A stretch of 64,000 nt of DNA from Nocardioides jishulii (GTDB taxonomy: Bacteria > Actinomycetota > Actinomycetes > Propionibacteriales > Nocardioidaceae), in contig NZ_CP040748.1 of NCBI RefSeq assembly GCF_006007965.1, positions 496,001 through 560,000 of the forward strand, in the 5' to 3' direction. The notes beneath the pieces were generated by a model. It was not told where the DNA came from and searched no databases. It saw nothing but the letters and a program-made list of their open reading frames with translations. This document shows, one piece after another, positions 53,074-61,254 of this stretch. Every line of letters starts with the position of its first letter. Positions within the stretch are counted from its first letter, which is position 1. Position numbers and translations under genes: made by a program.

Positions 53074-54063
53074 GTGGGTCGCGTGGGTTACGTGGTGCCG
53101 GTCGACGCGGTGACTCCGCGCGACGCCGTCAACCTTGCCCGGATGGCCGAGCAGGCCGGCTTCTCCGGCGTGATGGCTTCCGACATCTTCCAGCCGTGGC
53201 TGCCGAGCCTGGGGCAGGCCCCGAACGTCTGGCCGCTGCTCGGTGCGTTGGCCGAGCACGTCACGGGTGACTTCGGCGCCGGCATGGTGGCCGCCGGCGG
53301 GCGCCAGCACCCCGCTGCGATCGCCCAGGCTGCCGCCACGCTGGGCTCCCTGCACCCCGGGCGCCACTGGCTCTCGTTGGCTGGGGGTGAGGCGCTGCAC
53401 GAGCACGTGACCGGTGGCTACTGGCCGGAGGCGCCCGAGCGGATCGCCCGGCTCTTCGAGGCGGTTGACCTGATCAAGCGGCTCTTCGCCGGGTCGCTCG
53501 CGGGGCGCGACGTCCGCTACGAGGGCGAGCGGTTCCAGCTGGAGTCGGCCCGCCTGTGGACCATGCCCGAGCGGGCTCCTGCCGTGCTGGTCGCCACCTC
53601 CGGCCCGGTCACCGCGCGCCGTGCCGGACGCCAGGCCGACGGCCTGCTGGCCGTCGCCGTGCAGCCCGCGCAGGCCGCGCAGGTGCTCGAGCGGTTCCGC
53701 GAGGGTGCCCGCGAGGTCGGCAAGGACGCCTCCACCATGCCGGCCTGGCTCCACCTCAACGTGAGCTGGGCGGCCACCGACGCCGAGGCTGCGGCTGGCG
53801 TCGTCGAGCGCTACCCGATGGCGGCCATGCGCTTCGCCCGCGGTGACCTGCGCTCCCCGCACGTGGTCGAGCAGATCGCCCGGCTCGTCCGCCCCGAGGA
53901 CTTCCCGGGCCGGCTCCCCGTGAGCGCCGACCCGGCCGTCCACCTCGCCGAGATCAAGGCCTACCTCGACCTCGGCTTCGACCGGGTCTTCGTGCACCAC
54001 GTCGGCGTCAACCAGGTGGCGTTCCTGGAGACGTTCGGGCGCGACGTGCTGCCCTACGTCTGA
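53074..54063 (+). CDS. F420-dependent LLM oxidoreductase, glucose-6-phosphate-dehydrogenase-like (3)
   Basis: This 329-residue protein has GRVGYVVPVDAVTPRDAVNL, MASDIFQPWLPSLGQAPNVW, ALAEHVTGDFGAGMVAAGGRQHPAAI and PAVLVATSGPVTARRAGRQADG. This layout is shared with the F420-dependent glucose-6-phosphate dehydrogenase-like group. It would transfer hydride between F420 and an alcohol or lactol. GTG 53074 has GAGGAGG five bases upstream, and a TAGACT element lies at 53040. It is separate from the other two LLM genes and does not carry the island operator. Confidence 0.83.
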   Translation: MGRVGYVVPVDAVTPRDAVNLARMAEQAGFSGVMASDIFQPWLPSLGQAPNVWPLLGALAEHVTGDFGAGMVAAGGRQHPAAIAQAAATLGSLHPGRHWLSLAGGEALHEHVTGGYWPEAPERIARLFEAVDLIKRLFAGSLAGRDVRYEGERFQLESARLWTMPERAPAVLVATSGPVTARRAGRQADGLLAVAVQPAQAAQVLERFREGAREVGKDASTMPAWLHLNVSWAATDAEAAAGVVERYPMAAMRFARGDLRSPHVVEQIARLVRPEDFPGRLPVSADPAVHLAEIKAYLDLGFDRVFVHHVGVNQVAFLETFGRDVLPYV

Positions 54064-54080
54064 GCCGCAGCGTCTGAGCC

Positions 54081-57000
54081 TCACACGCCGCGCCGGTACT
54101 CCCCGCCCACCTCGAAGAACGCCTGGGTGACCTGACCCAGCGTGCAGACCCTGGCCGCGTCCATCAGCACGGCGAAGACGTTCCCGTCGCCGGTGGCCGC
54201 CTCCTTCAGCCGTGCCAGGGCAGCCTCGGACTCCTCGGCGTGGGCCTCGCGGAAGCGGCGTACGCGGTCCAGCTGCGACTCCTTCTCGGTCTCGGTCGCG
54301 CGCGCCAGCTCGACCGGGCCCGGCCCGCCACCGCCGTCGGGCGGCAGGAAGGTGTTGACCCCGACGAGCGGCAGCGACCCGTCGTGCTTGCGGTGCTCGT
54401 AGAGCATCGACTCGTCCTGGATCCGACCCCGCTGGTAGCCGGTCTCCATCGCGCCGAGCACCCCGCCGCGCTCGCTGATCGCGTCGAACTCGGCGAGCAC
54501 CGCCGCCTCGACGAGGTCGGTGAGCTCCTCGACGACGTACGAGCCCTGGAGCGGGTTCTCGTTCATCGCCAGCCCCCACTCGCGGTTGATGACGAGCTGG
54601 ATGGCCATCGCCCGGCGCACCGACTCCGTGCTCGGCGTCGTCACCGCCTCGTCGTAGGCGTTGGTGTGCAGGCTGTTGGCGTTGTCGTAGACGGCCGTCA
54701 GCGCCTGCAACGTCGTGCGGATGTCGTTGAAGGCCATCTCCTGGGCGTGCAGCGAGCGTCCGGACGTCTGCACGTGGTACTTCAGCTTCTGGCTGCGCTC
54801 GCTCGCGCCGTACTTCTCCTTCATCGCGATCGCCCAGATGCGCCGGGCGACCCGACCGAGCACCGTGTACTCGGGGTCCATGCCGGAGGAGAAGAAGAAC
54901 GACAGGTTCGGGGCGAAGTCGTCGATCGCCATGCCCCGCGCGAGGTAGGCCTCGACGTAGGTGAACCCGTTGGCGAGGGTGAACGCGAGCTGGCTGATGG
55001 GGTTCGCCCCGGCCTCGGCGATGTGGTAGCCGGAGATCGAGACCGAGTAGAAGTTGCGCACCTCGTGCTCGATGAACCACTCCTGGATGTCGGCCATCAT
55101 CCGCAGGCTGAACTCGGTCGAGAAGAGGCAGGTGTTCTGACCCTGGTCCTCCTTGAGGATGTCGGCCTGGACCGTCCCGCGGACCTGTGCGAGGGCGTAC
55201 GCCGCCAGCTCCGACCGCTCGGCGGCGTCGGGCGCGCGCCCCTCGCGCTCGCGGAACCGCTCCACCTGCTGGTCGATCGCGGTGTTGAGGAAGAAGGCGA
55301 GCATCGTCGGCGCCGGCCCGTTGATGGTCATCGAGACCGAGGTCGTGGGGTCGACCAGGTCGAAGCCGTCGTAGAGCGCCTTCATGTCCTCCAGCGTCGC
55401 GACCGAGACGCCCGAGGTGCCGACCTTGCCGTAGACGTCGGGGCGCGGATCGGGGTCGCGGCCGTAGAGCGTGACCGAGTCGAACGCCGTGGAGAGCCGG
55501 GTGGCCTCGCCGTCACCGGCGAGCAGCTTGAAGCGCCGGTTGGTCCGGAAGGGGTCGCCCTCGCCGGCGAACATCCGGGTCGGGTCCTCGCCCTCGCGCT
55601 TGAACTCGAAGACGCCGGCCGTGAAGGGGTGGTGCCCCGGCAGGTTCTCCCGGCGCCAGTAGCGGACCAGGTCGCCGTGGTCGGTCGTACGCGGCAGGCT
55701 GACCCGCCGCACCGCACTGCCCGAGAGCGACTCGCGCACCAGCCGGGTGCGGATCTCGCGGTCGCGCACCCGCACCACGCGCTCGTCGCCGGAGTAGGAG
55801 GCGACCACGTCCGGCCACTCCTCGATCTGGTGGCGCAGCGCAGTCGGGAGGGCCTCACGGGCGGCCGCGGCGAGGTCGGCGACCTCCTTCTGCGCGGGGC
55901 CGTCGAGCTCGGCGGCCACCGCCTCGAGCCGCTGCGCACGACGCGCTGCCTCGGCGAGCGTCTCGGTCTCGGCGTGGTGGGCGCGTACGGTCTGCGCGAC
56001 CTCGGCCAGGTGGCGCACCCGGTCACCCGGCACGACCTGCCGCAGCCGCGACGAGTGGCGTACGTCGACCCGCGGCAGCGCGCCCTCGCGCAGGTCGAGC
56101 CCGTGCCCGGCGAGCAGGGGGCGCAGGTGCTGGTGGAGCGCCGTCACGCCGTCGTCGTCGAACGTGGCGGCGCTGGTGCCGAAGACCGGCATCTCTTCGG
56201 GAGGGACGCCGAAGGCCTCGCGGTTGCGCACGAGCTGGCGGGCCACGTCGCGCAGCGCGTCGGCGGCCCCGCGGCGCTCGAACTTGTTGATGGCGACGAC
56301 GTCGGCGAAGTCGAGCATGTCGATCTTCTCGAGCTGGGAGGCGGCGCCGAACTCGGGCGTCATCACGTAGAGCGAGGTGTCGACGAAGGGCACGATCGCC
56401 GCGTCGCCCTGCCCGATGCCCGGGGTCTCGACGATCACCAGGTCGGCCCCTGACGCCTTGAGCACCGTGATCACGTCGGCCAGGTGCTCGGGCACCTCGT
56501 GGGAGCCGCGGGTGGCCAGCGAGCGGAAGAAGACCCGCCGTTGACCGTCGACCGCCGGCCCGAGGGCGTTGCACCGGATCCGGTCGCCCAACAGCGCCCC
56601 ACCCCCGCGGCGGCGCGTGGGGTCGACCGCAACCACGGCGATCCGTAGCCGGTCGCCCTGGTCGCGGCGGAAGCGGCGTACGAGCTCGTCGGTGAGGCTC
56701 GACTTGCCCGAGCCGCCGGTGCCGGTGATCCCCAGGACGGGGACCCGGCGCGTGTCGGCCGCCTCCCGCAGGGACGCCAGGTCGGCGGCGGGGAGCTGGC
56801 CGGTCTCGGCGCCGGTGAGGGCCCGCGCCACGGCGGCGCGGTCGCCGGCGAGCACCTGCGTGACCTCGGCCGGGGCGAGGGCCCACGGGTCGACGTCGCA
56901 GTCGGCGACGACGGTGTTGACCATGCCGACCAGCCCGAGGCGCTGGCCGTCGGCGGGGGAGAAGATGCGTACGCCGCGTTCGGCGAGCAGGGCGATCTCC

Positions 57001-57344
57001 TCGGGCACGATCACCCCACCACCCCCGCCGACCACCTTCACGTGGCCAGCGCCGGCGGCGCGCAGCTGCTCGACGAGGTAGTTGAAGTACTCGACGTGAC
57101 CGCCCTGGTAGGAGGAGACGGCGACTCCTTGGGCGTCCTCCTCGAGGGCGGCGGCCACGACCTCGTCGACGGAGCGGTTGTGGCCGAGGTGGACGACCTC
57201 GCAGCCCTGGGCCTGGAAGATCCGCCGCATGATGTTGATCGAGGCGTCGTGACCGTCGAAGAGGCTGGACGAGGTGACGAGTCGCACCGGGTGCTGCGGC
57301 ACGTGCAGCCCGAGGGCCGGGGCGGTCGGGGTGGGGCTGGCCAT
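54081..57344 (-). CDS. icmF: fused isobutyryl-CoA mutase (B12-dependent)
   Basis: This 1087-residue fusion has an N-terminal B12-binding domain (SSSLFDGHDASIN at residues 26-38, with the Asp-x-His loop, and HLGHNRSVDE). A G-protein chaperone domain follows, with Walker A GITGTGGSGKSSLTDE at about 205-220. The C-terminal TIM-barrel mutase has VSISGYHIAEAGANP and SLHTNAYDEAV. It interconverts isobutyryl-CoA and n-butyryl-CoA using adenosylcobalamin and GTP-driven cofactor loading. The length matches IcmF. ATG 57344 begins MASPTPTAPALG. A MarR gene lies upstream in the same direction. Confidence 0.94.
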   Translation of the reverse strand: MASPTPTAPALGLHVPQHPVRLVTSSSLFDGHDASINIMRRIFQAQGCEVVHLGHNRSVDEVVAAALEEDAQGVAVSSYQGGHVEYFNYLVEQLRAAGAGHVKVVGGGGGVIVPEEIALLAERGVRIFSPADGQRLGLVGMVNTVVADCDVDPWALAPAEVTQVLAGDRAAVARALTGAETGQLPAADLASLREAADTRRVPVLGITGTGGSGKSSLTDELVRRFRRDQGDRLRIAVVAVDPTRRRGGGALLGDRIRCNALGPAVDGQRRVFFRSLATRGSHEVPEHLADVITVLKASGADLVIVETPGIGQGDAAIVPFVDTSLYVMTPEFGAASQLEKIDMLDFADVVAINKFERRGAADALRDVARQLVRNREAFGVPPEEMPVFGTSAATFDDDGVTALHQHLRPLLAGHGLDLREGALPRVDVRHSSRLRQVVPGDRVRHLAEVAQTVRAHHAETETLAEAARRAQRLEAVAAELDGPAQKEVADLAAAAREALPTALRHQIEEWPDVVASYSGDERVVRVRDREIRTRLVRESLSGSAVRRVSLPRTTDHGDLVRYWRRENLPGHHPFTAGVFEFKREGEDPTRMFAGEGDPFRTNRRFKLLAGDGEATRLSTAFDSVTLYGRDPDPRPDVYGKVGTSGVSVATLEDMKALYDGFDLVDPTTSVSMTINGPAPTMLAFFLNTAIDQQVERFREREGRAPDAAERSELAAYALAQVRGTVQADILKEDQGQNTCLFSTEFSLRMMADIQEWFIEHEVRNFYSVSISGYHIAEAGANPISQLAFTLANGFTYVEAYLARGMAIDDFAPNLSFFFSSGMDPEYTVLGRVARRIWAIAMKEKYGASERSQKLKYHVQTSGRSLHAQEMAFNDIRTTLQALTAVYDNANSLHTNAYDEAVTTPSTESVRRAMAIQLVINREWGLAMNENPLQGSYVVEELTDLVEAAVLAEFDAISERGGVLGAMETGYQRGRIQDESMLYEHRKHDGSLPLVGVNTFLPPDGGGGPGPVELARATETEKESQLDRVRRFREAHAEESEAALARLKEAATGDGNVFAVLMDAARVCTLGQVTQAFFEVGGEYRRGV

Positions 57345-57366
57345 GGGTGCTCCGAGAAGTGTGGAT

Positions 57367-57390
57367 GTCCTAGTAAGTGAATAGTAGGAC
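57367..57390. promoter_or_regulatory. inverted repeat upstream of icmF, candidate MarR operator
   Basis: GTCCTA (57367-57372) and TAGGAC (57385-57390) are exact inverted arms flanking an AT-rich core, followed by the palindrome GGACGTCC (57387-57394). Located 23 bases before the icmF start, it is a likely target for the adjacent MarR protein. Confidence 0.55.
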
Positions 57391-57425
57391 GTCCAAGCAA
57401 TTTGCGGAAGGGGTGCCGCCCCGCG

Positions 57426-57971
57426 CTACTGGGTCGCGGAGGGTGCCACGTCGTCACCGGCAGCGCGGCGCAACGCCCCGAGGAGCGCGGTCAGCTGCGC
57501 GGTCTCCTCGGGGCTGATCCCGGGGGAGGCGAAGACCTCGGCGTTGAGTCGCTGCGTGGCCTGCTCGATCACCTCGCGCCCCGTCTCGGTGATCGAGGCG
57601 AGCACCACGCGTCCGTCGTGGGCGCCGCGCTCGCGGGTGGCGTACCCCTGCTTGACCAGGCGCGCGACCGCGCTGGTGACGCTGGTCGGGTGCACCTGGA
57701 GCAGGGACCCCAACCGCGTCATCGGCATCGCACCGTCGCGGGTGAAGGAGAGCAGGCGCAGCACCTCGTAGCGCGCGAAGCTCAGGTCGAGCGGACGGAG
57801 CACCGTGTCGATCCGTTCCATCACGAGCTGGTGCGCCCGGACCAGTGAGGTGACCAGCTCCATCCCGTCGGCGGCCTCGGCCCAGCCGTGAGCCTCCCAC
57901 TGGCGGCGAGCCTCGGTGATCGGGTCGCGGCGGTTCGTTGGGCGAGGGTCGCTGGACCGTGCGGCGGGCAT
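57426..57971 (-). CDS. MarR-family transcriptional regulator
   Basis: This 181-residue winged-helix protein has FARYEVLRLLSFTRDGAMPM, GSLLQVHPTSVTSAVARLVKQGY and a wing TRERGAHDGRVVLASIT, which fit MarR. The N-terminal 35 residues are charged and variable. ATG 57971 starts MPAARSSDP. It lies 81 bases upstream of icmF in the same direction, with an inverted repeat between them. It may control icmF in response to an acyl-CoA or acid. Confidence 0.87.
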   Translation of the reverse strand: MPAARSSDPRPTNRRDPITEARRQWEAHGWAEAADGMELVTSLVRAHQLVMERIDTVLRPLDLSFARYEVLRLLSFTRDGAMPMTRLGSLLQVHPTSVTSAVARLVKQGYATRERGAHDGRVVLASITETGREVIEQATQRLNAEVFASPGISPEETAQLTALLGALRRAAGDDVAPSATQ

Positions 57972-58079
57972 GGGGGAAGGGTAGCGATCGGTGCGGCGTC
58001 CCGAGCTGCCGCTGGCGCGGGCTGGCTCGCGCGCTCCCGGCGAGTCGTACGCGGCGGGCGCGAGGTGGGCCCGCCCCCG

Positions 58080-58085
58080 TACGGT
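58080..58085 (+). promoter_or_regulatory. predicted leaderless -10 element of the rhomboid gene
   Basis: TACGGT ends seven bases before GTG 58093, repeating the spacing seen elsewhere in the window. Confidence 0.5.
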
Positions 58086-58092
58086 GGGGAGC

Positions 58093-58704
58093 GTGAGCGG
58101 CTACTACGACCTCGAGCCCCGCCGCCGTGAGCGCCCGCGCTGGCAGGTGGCAGCGCTCTGCAGCGGCGGCTTCGTCGGGGTGCTGTGGCTGCTCGAGTTC
58201 CTCGACCACCTGATGGCCAACCGGCTCGACGCCTCCGGCATCCAGCCCGGCAGCACGGATGGGCTGATGGGCGTCCTCTTCGCGCCCCTGCTCCACGGGG
58301 GCTACGGCCATCTGATGGCGAACACCGGGCCACTGCTGGTGCTGGGTTTCCTGGTGGCGTTGGCCGGCATCTCGAAGTGGATCGCCGTCACGGTCACGGT
58401 CTGGCTCGTCGGTGGGGTCGGCACCTGGCTGACCGGCGGCCTCGGCACCCTGCACATCGGAGCCTCCGGGCTCGTCTTCGGCTGGCTGGTCTACCTGGTC
58501 GTGCGCGGCTTCGTGAGCCGCAACCCGTGGCAGATCGCGCTGGGCGTGGTGATCTTCCTCGTCTACGGATCGATCCTGTGGGGCGTCATCCCGGGCACGC
58601 CGGGCGTCTCCTGGCAGGGCCACCTCTTCGGCGCCCTCGGCGGCGCGCTGGCCGCCGTGGCGCTCGATCGCCCGCCGCGACGACGGGCGTTCGAGGTCTA
58701 CTGA
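58093..58704 (+). CDS. rhomboid-family intramembrane serine protease
   Basis: This 203-residue protein has about six membrane segments. HGGYGHLMANTGPLLVLG carries the conserved His/Asn oxyanion region, IGASGLVFGW the GxSG catalytic Ser, and WQGHLFGALGGA the catalytic His. It cleaves membrane proteins in the lipid plane; the substrates are unknown. GTG 58093 is placed by the -10 element upstream and by VSGYYDLEP, a common start in actinobacterial rhomboids. It converges with the TetR gene six bases later. Confidence 0.88.
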   Translation: MSGYYDLEPRRRERPRWQVAALCSGGFVGVLWLLEFLDHLMANRLDASGIQPGSTDGLMGVLFAPLLHGGYGHLMANTGPLLVLGFLVALAGISKWIAVTVTVWLVGGVGTWLTGGLGTLHIGASGLVFGWLVYLVVRGFVSRNPWQIALGVVIFLVYGSILWGVIPGTPGVSWQGHLFGALGGALAAVALDRPPRRRAFEVY

Positions 58705-58710
58705 GCCTCG

Positions 58711-59382
58711 TCAACCGGCGACGCGGCGCAACGACGTGAGGAGCTCCTCCAGGGTCGCGATGCTTCGGCGCGCCGACTCGACCAGGGCGCGGTCGACGGT
58801 CGCCGCTCCGCCCGGCGCGGCCGTGGCATCGCTCCCCGCCCGTAGCGGTTCGGTCGCCCGGGCCAGGGCCCGGGCGAACTCCGCCGTCGGTGTCTCGGTG
58901 TCGCCGCGCAGCCACCGTCGCAGCACGACGTTGTGGGCCGTGATCACCGCGTTGGCCACCAGTTCCGCCTCGAGCTCGGCGTCCGGTCCCTCGCCCAGCT
59001 CGGCGCTGATCGCGGCCAGGAAGGAGCGCTGGTAGGCCCGGTGGCCGGCGGTCTCGCGGCTGCGGATCGCGGGCACGTTGCCCGAGAGCCGGTAGCGCAC
59101 CCGCGCCCGCTCGCCCTCGGCCAGGTAGTGGTCGAGGACCACGCGTGCCGCCTCGGTGACGCGTACGTCGAGGGGGTCAGTCTCGGCGAGCCGCTCCTCG
59201 ACCTGCCCCAAGAGGCCCGAGTGGTCGGGGAGGACCGCGTCCTCCTTCGCGCGGAAGTGGCGGAAGAACGTCGTACGCCCGACTCCCGCGCGCTCGACGA
59301 CGTCGTCGACGGTGGTCTCCTCGAATCCCTGCTCGTCGAAGAGCGAGAAGGCGGCGTCGACGATGCGGGCGCGGGTGGACAT
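58711..59382 (-). CDS. TetR-family transcriptional regulator
   Basis: This 223-residue protein has an N-terminal helix-turn-helix (ARIVDAAFSLFDEQGFEETTVDDVVERAGVGRTTFFRHF) and an all-helical ligand domain. ATG 59382 is the family-consistent start. It is divergent from a 3-hydroxyacyl-CoA dehydrogenase, and the gap between them holds two tandem palindromes. The inferred ligand is an acyl-CoA or fatty acid. Confidence 0.88.
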   Translation of the reverse strand: MSTRARIVDAAFSLFDEQGFEETTVDDVVERAGVGRTTFFRHFRAKEDAVLPDHSGLLGQVEERLAETDPLDVRVTEAARVVLDHYLAEGERARVRYRLSGNVPAIRSRETAGHRAYQRSFLAAISAELGEGPDAELEAELVANAVITAHNVVLRRWLRGDTETPTAEFARALARATEPLRAGSDATAAPGGAATVDRALVESARRSIATLEELLTSLRRVAG

Positions 59383-59479
59383 GGCGGTAGGACCGTCCTT
59401 GGGTCGAGGCGTGGCGGGGCTGTGGGCGGAGCTGTGGCTCGGGGCCCAGCGTAGGGGGCCGAGATTTCAGTTACCGGCC

Positions 59480-59514
59480 GGTACTGAGTACCGTTTCCCA
59501 CGGTACTCAGTTCC
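59480..59514. promoter_or_regulatory. tandem palindromic operators for the TetR protein
   Basis: GGTACTGAGTACC (59480-59492) is a perfect 13-bp palindrome. GGTACTCAGTTCC (59502-59514) is a near copy, 22 bases away, two helical turns. They sit between the TetR gene and the dehydrogenase gene, which suits cooperative binding of two dimers. Confidence 0.75.
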
Positions 59515-59533
59515 AACGTCGGAAGGCAAGCGC

Positions 59534-60379
59534 ATGCAGAAGGTCGGAGTCGTCGGTGGCGGCTTGATGGGGTCGGGCATCGCCGAGGTCAGCGCACGCG
59601 CAGGTCTCGACGTGATCGTGGTCGAGTCGAGCGCCGCTGCAGCGGAAGCCGCGAAGGGCCGCATGACGAAGTCCCTCGAGCGCGCCGAGAGCAAGGGCAA
59701 GATCGACTCGGCCGCCGACGTGCTCGCCAAGGTGCGCTTCGAGACCGACCTCGCCGTCATGGCCGACCGTGAGCTCGTGATCGAGGCGATCATCGAGGAC
59801 GAGGAGATCAAGACCCAGCTCTTCCGTGACCTCGACAAGATCGTCGAGAGCCCCGACGCGATCCTCGCCTCCAACACCTCCTCGATCCCGATCATGAAGC
59901 TGGGCGTCGTCACCTCGCGCCCCGAGAAGGTCATCGGGATCCACTTCTTCAACCCGGTGCCCGTGCTCAAGCTCGTCGAGCTCGTGCCGTCGATCGTCAC
60001 CGACCCGGACGTCACCGAGCAGGCCCGCGCCTTCGTCGAGGGCCAGCTCGGCAAGCAGGCCATCGACTGCCAGGACCGCGCCGGCTTCGTCGTCAACTCG
60101 CTCCTCATCCCGTTCGTCCTCTCGGCGATCCGGATGTTCGAGTCGGGCTTCGCCTCCGCCGAGGACATCGACCGCGGCATGGTGCTGGGTGCCGCCCACC
60201 CGCAGGGCCCGCTCGCCCTGGCCGACCTGATCGGTCTGGACACCACGAAGGCCGTCGCGGAGTCGCTGTACGCCGAGTTCAAGGAGCCCCTCTACTCGGC
60301 TCCGCCGCTGCTCAACCGCATGGTCGACGCCGGCCTGCTCGGCCGCAAGACCGGCCGCGGGTTCTACACGTACAACTGA
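59534..60379 (+). CDS. 3-hydroxybutyryl-CoA / 3-hydroxyacyl-CoA dehydrogenase
   Basis: This 281-residue protein has the Rossmann motif GVVGGGLMGSGIAEV at residues 4-18, ASNTSSIPI, the catalytic His in IGIHFFNPVPVLKLVELV and the C-terminal NRMVDAGLLGRKTGRGFYTYN. It oxidises (S)-3-hydroxyacyl-CoA with NAD, as FadB2 or Hbd. ATG 59534 has GGAAGG nine bases before it. It is probably under the TetR repressor, and with the thiolase at 61255 supplies beta-oxidation steps. Confidence 0.92.
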   Translation: MQKVGVVGGGLMGSGIAEVSARAGLDVIVVESSAAAAEAAKGRMTKSLERAESKGKIDSAADVLAKVRFETDLAVMADRELVIEAIIEDEEIKTQLFRDLDKIVESPDAILASNTSSIPIMKLGVVTSRPEKVIGIHFFNPVPVLKLVELVPSIVTDPDVTEQARAFVEGQLGKQAIDCQDRAGFVVNSLLIPFVLSAIRMFESGFASAEDIDRGMVLGAAHPQGPLALADLIGLDTTKAVAESLYAEFKEPLYSAPPLLNRMVDAGLLGRKTGRGFYTYN

Positions 60380-60434
60380 TCCACCGGCCCTCGGAACGGG
60401 GCCACGGTGGGGAGGCGGGTGTGGGGGCATGGTC

Positions 60435-60440
60435 CAGACT
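60435..60440 (+). promoter_or_regulatory. possible leaderless -10 element of the nitroreductase gene
   Basis: CAGACT ends six bases before GTG 60447. It is close to TAGACT and has the window's usual spacing, which favours GTG 60447 over ATG 60429. Confidence 0.45.
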
Positions 60441-60446
60441 GGGGCC

Positions 60447-61136
60447 GTGCCCCCCACTGCTTCCACCACGCTCACCGACCTGCTCGCCCACCGTCACAGC
60501 GCCCGCGCCTTCACCGACCGTGAGGTCCCGCGGGAGGTCATCGACGACGTGCTCGCCAAGGCCCAGCGCTCGCCGTCGTGGTGCAACACCCAGCCGTGGC
60601 AGGTGCACGTGCTCTCCGGCGGGGCCCGGGACCGCTTCTCGAAGGCGCTCGTGGAGTCGGCGCTGGGGCAGGGGCAGGACGGGGAGCAGGGCTACGACCT
60701 GGGCACGCCCACCTACACCGGCGTGCACGCCGAGCGTCGCCGCGAGTCCGGCTACGCGCTCTACGCCGCGCTCGGGATCGAGCGCAGCGACCGCGAGGCG
60801 CGGTTCCTGCAGTCCGCCAAGAACCTGGACTTCTTCGGCGCCCCCCACGTCCTGGTGCTGACCACCGACGCCGAGCTGGGGACGTACGGCGCCGTCGACG
60901 CCGGCGGCTGGCTCACCGTCCTGATGTTGCTGCTCGCTGAGGCCGGCGTCGGGTCGATCGCCCAGGGGGCCATCGCGATGTACTCCGACGTGGTGCGTGA
61001 CTTCCTCGACCTCGGGGAGGACCGCCGCGTCGTCTGCGCGGTCTCCTTCGGCTATGAGGACGCCGAGGACCCCGTCAACGCCTTCCGCACCTCGCGCGCG
61101 CCGATGGGTGAGGTCGTGCACCACCTCACCGACTGA
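60447..61136 (+). CDS. nitroreductase-family FMN-dependent oxidoreductase
   Basis: This 229-residue protein has DLLAHRHSARAFTDREVPREVIDDVL, AQRSPSWCNTQPWQVHVLSGG, the FMN-binding AEAGVGSIAQGAIAMYSDVVRD, and a C-terminal FGYEDAEDPVNAFRT. It reduces nitro groups, quinones or enoates with NAD(P)H. The GTG 60447 start follows the leaderless pattern; ATG 60429 would add six residues. It stands alone between the dehydrogenase and the thiolase. Confidence 0.85.
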   Translation: MPPTASTTLTDLLAHRHSARAFTDREVPREVIDDVLAKAQRSPSWCNTQPWQVHVLSGGARDRFSKALVESALGQGQDGEQGYDLGTPTYTGVHAERRRESGYALYAALGIERSDREARFLQSAKNLDFFGAPHVLVLTTDAELGTYGAVDAGGWLTVLMLLLAEAGVGSIAQGAIAMYSDVVRDFLDLGEDRRVVCAVSFGYEDAEDPVNAFRTSRAPMGEVVHHLTD

Positions 61137-61254
61137 GCGCCGGGCCACGCGTGCTGGCCGGGGGTGTGACTGGACCCACCCGTGACACCTCTCCTCCTGC
61201 GTGGCGCCTCGCTGTAACGTCACTGTGCTGTCCGCCGACCCCAAGGAGCCCTGC

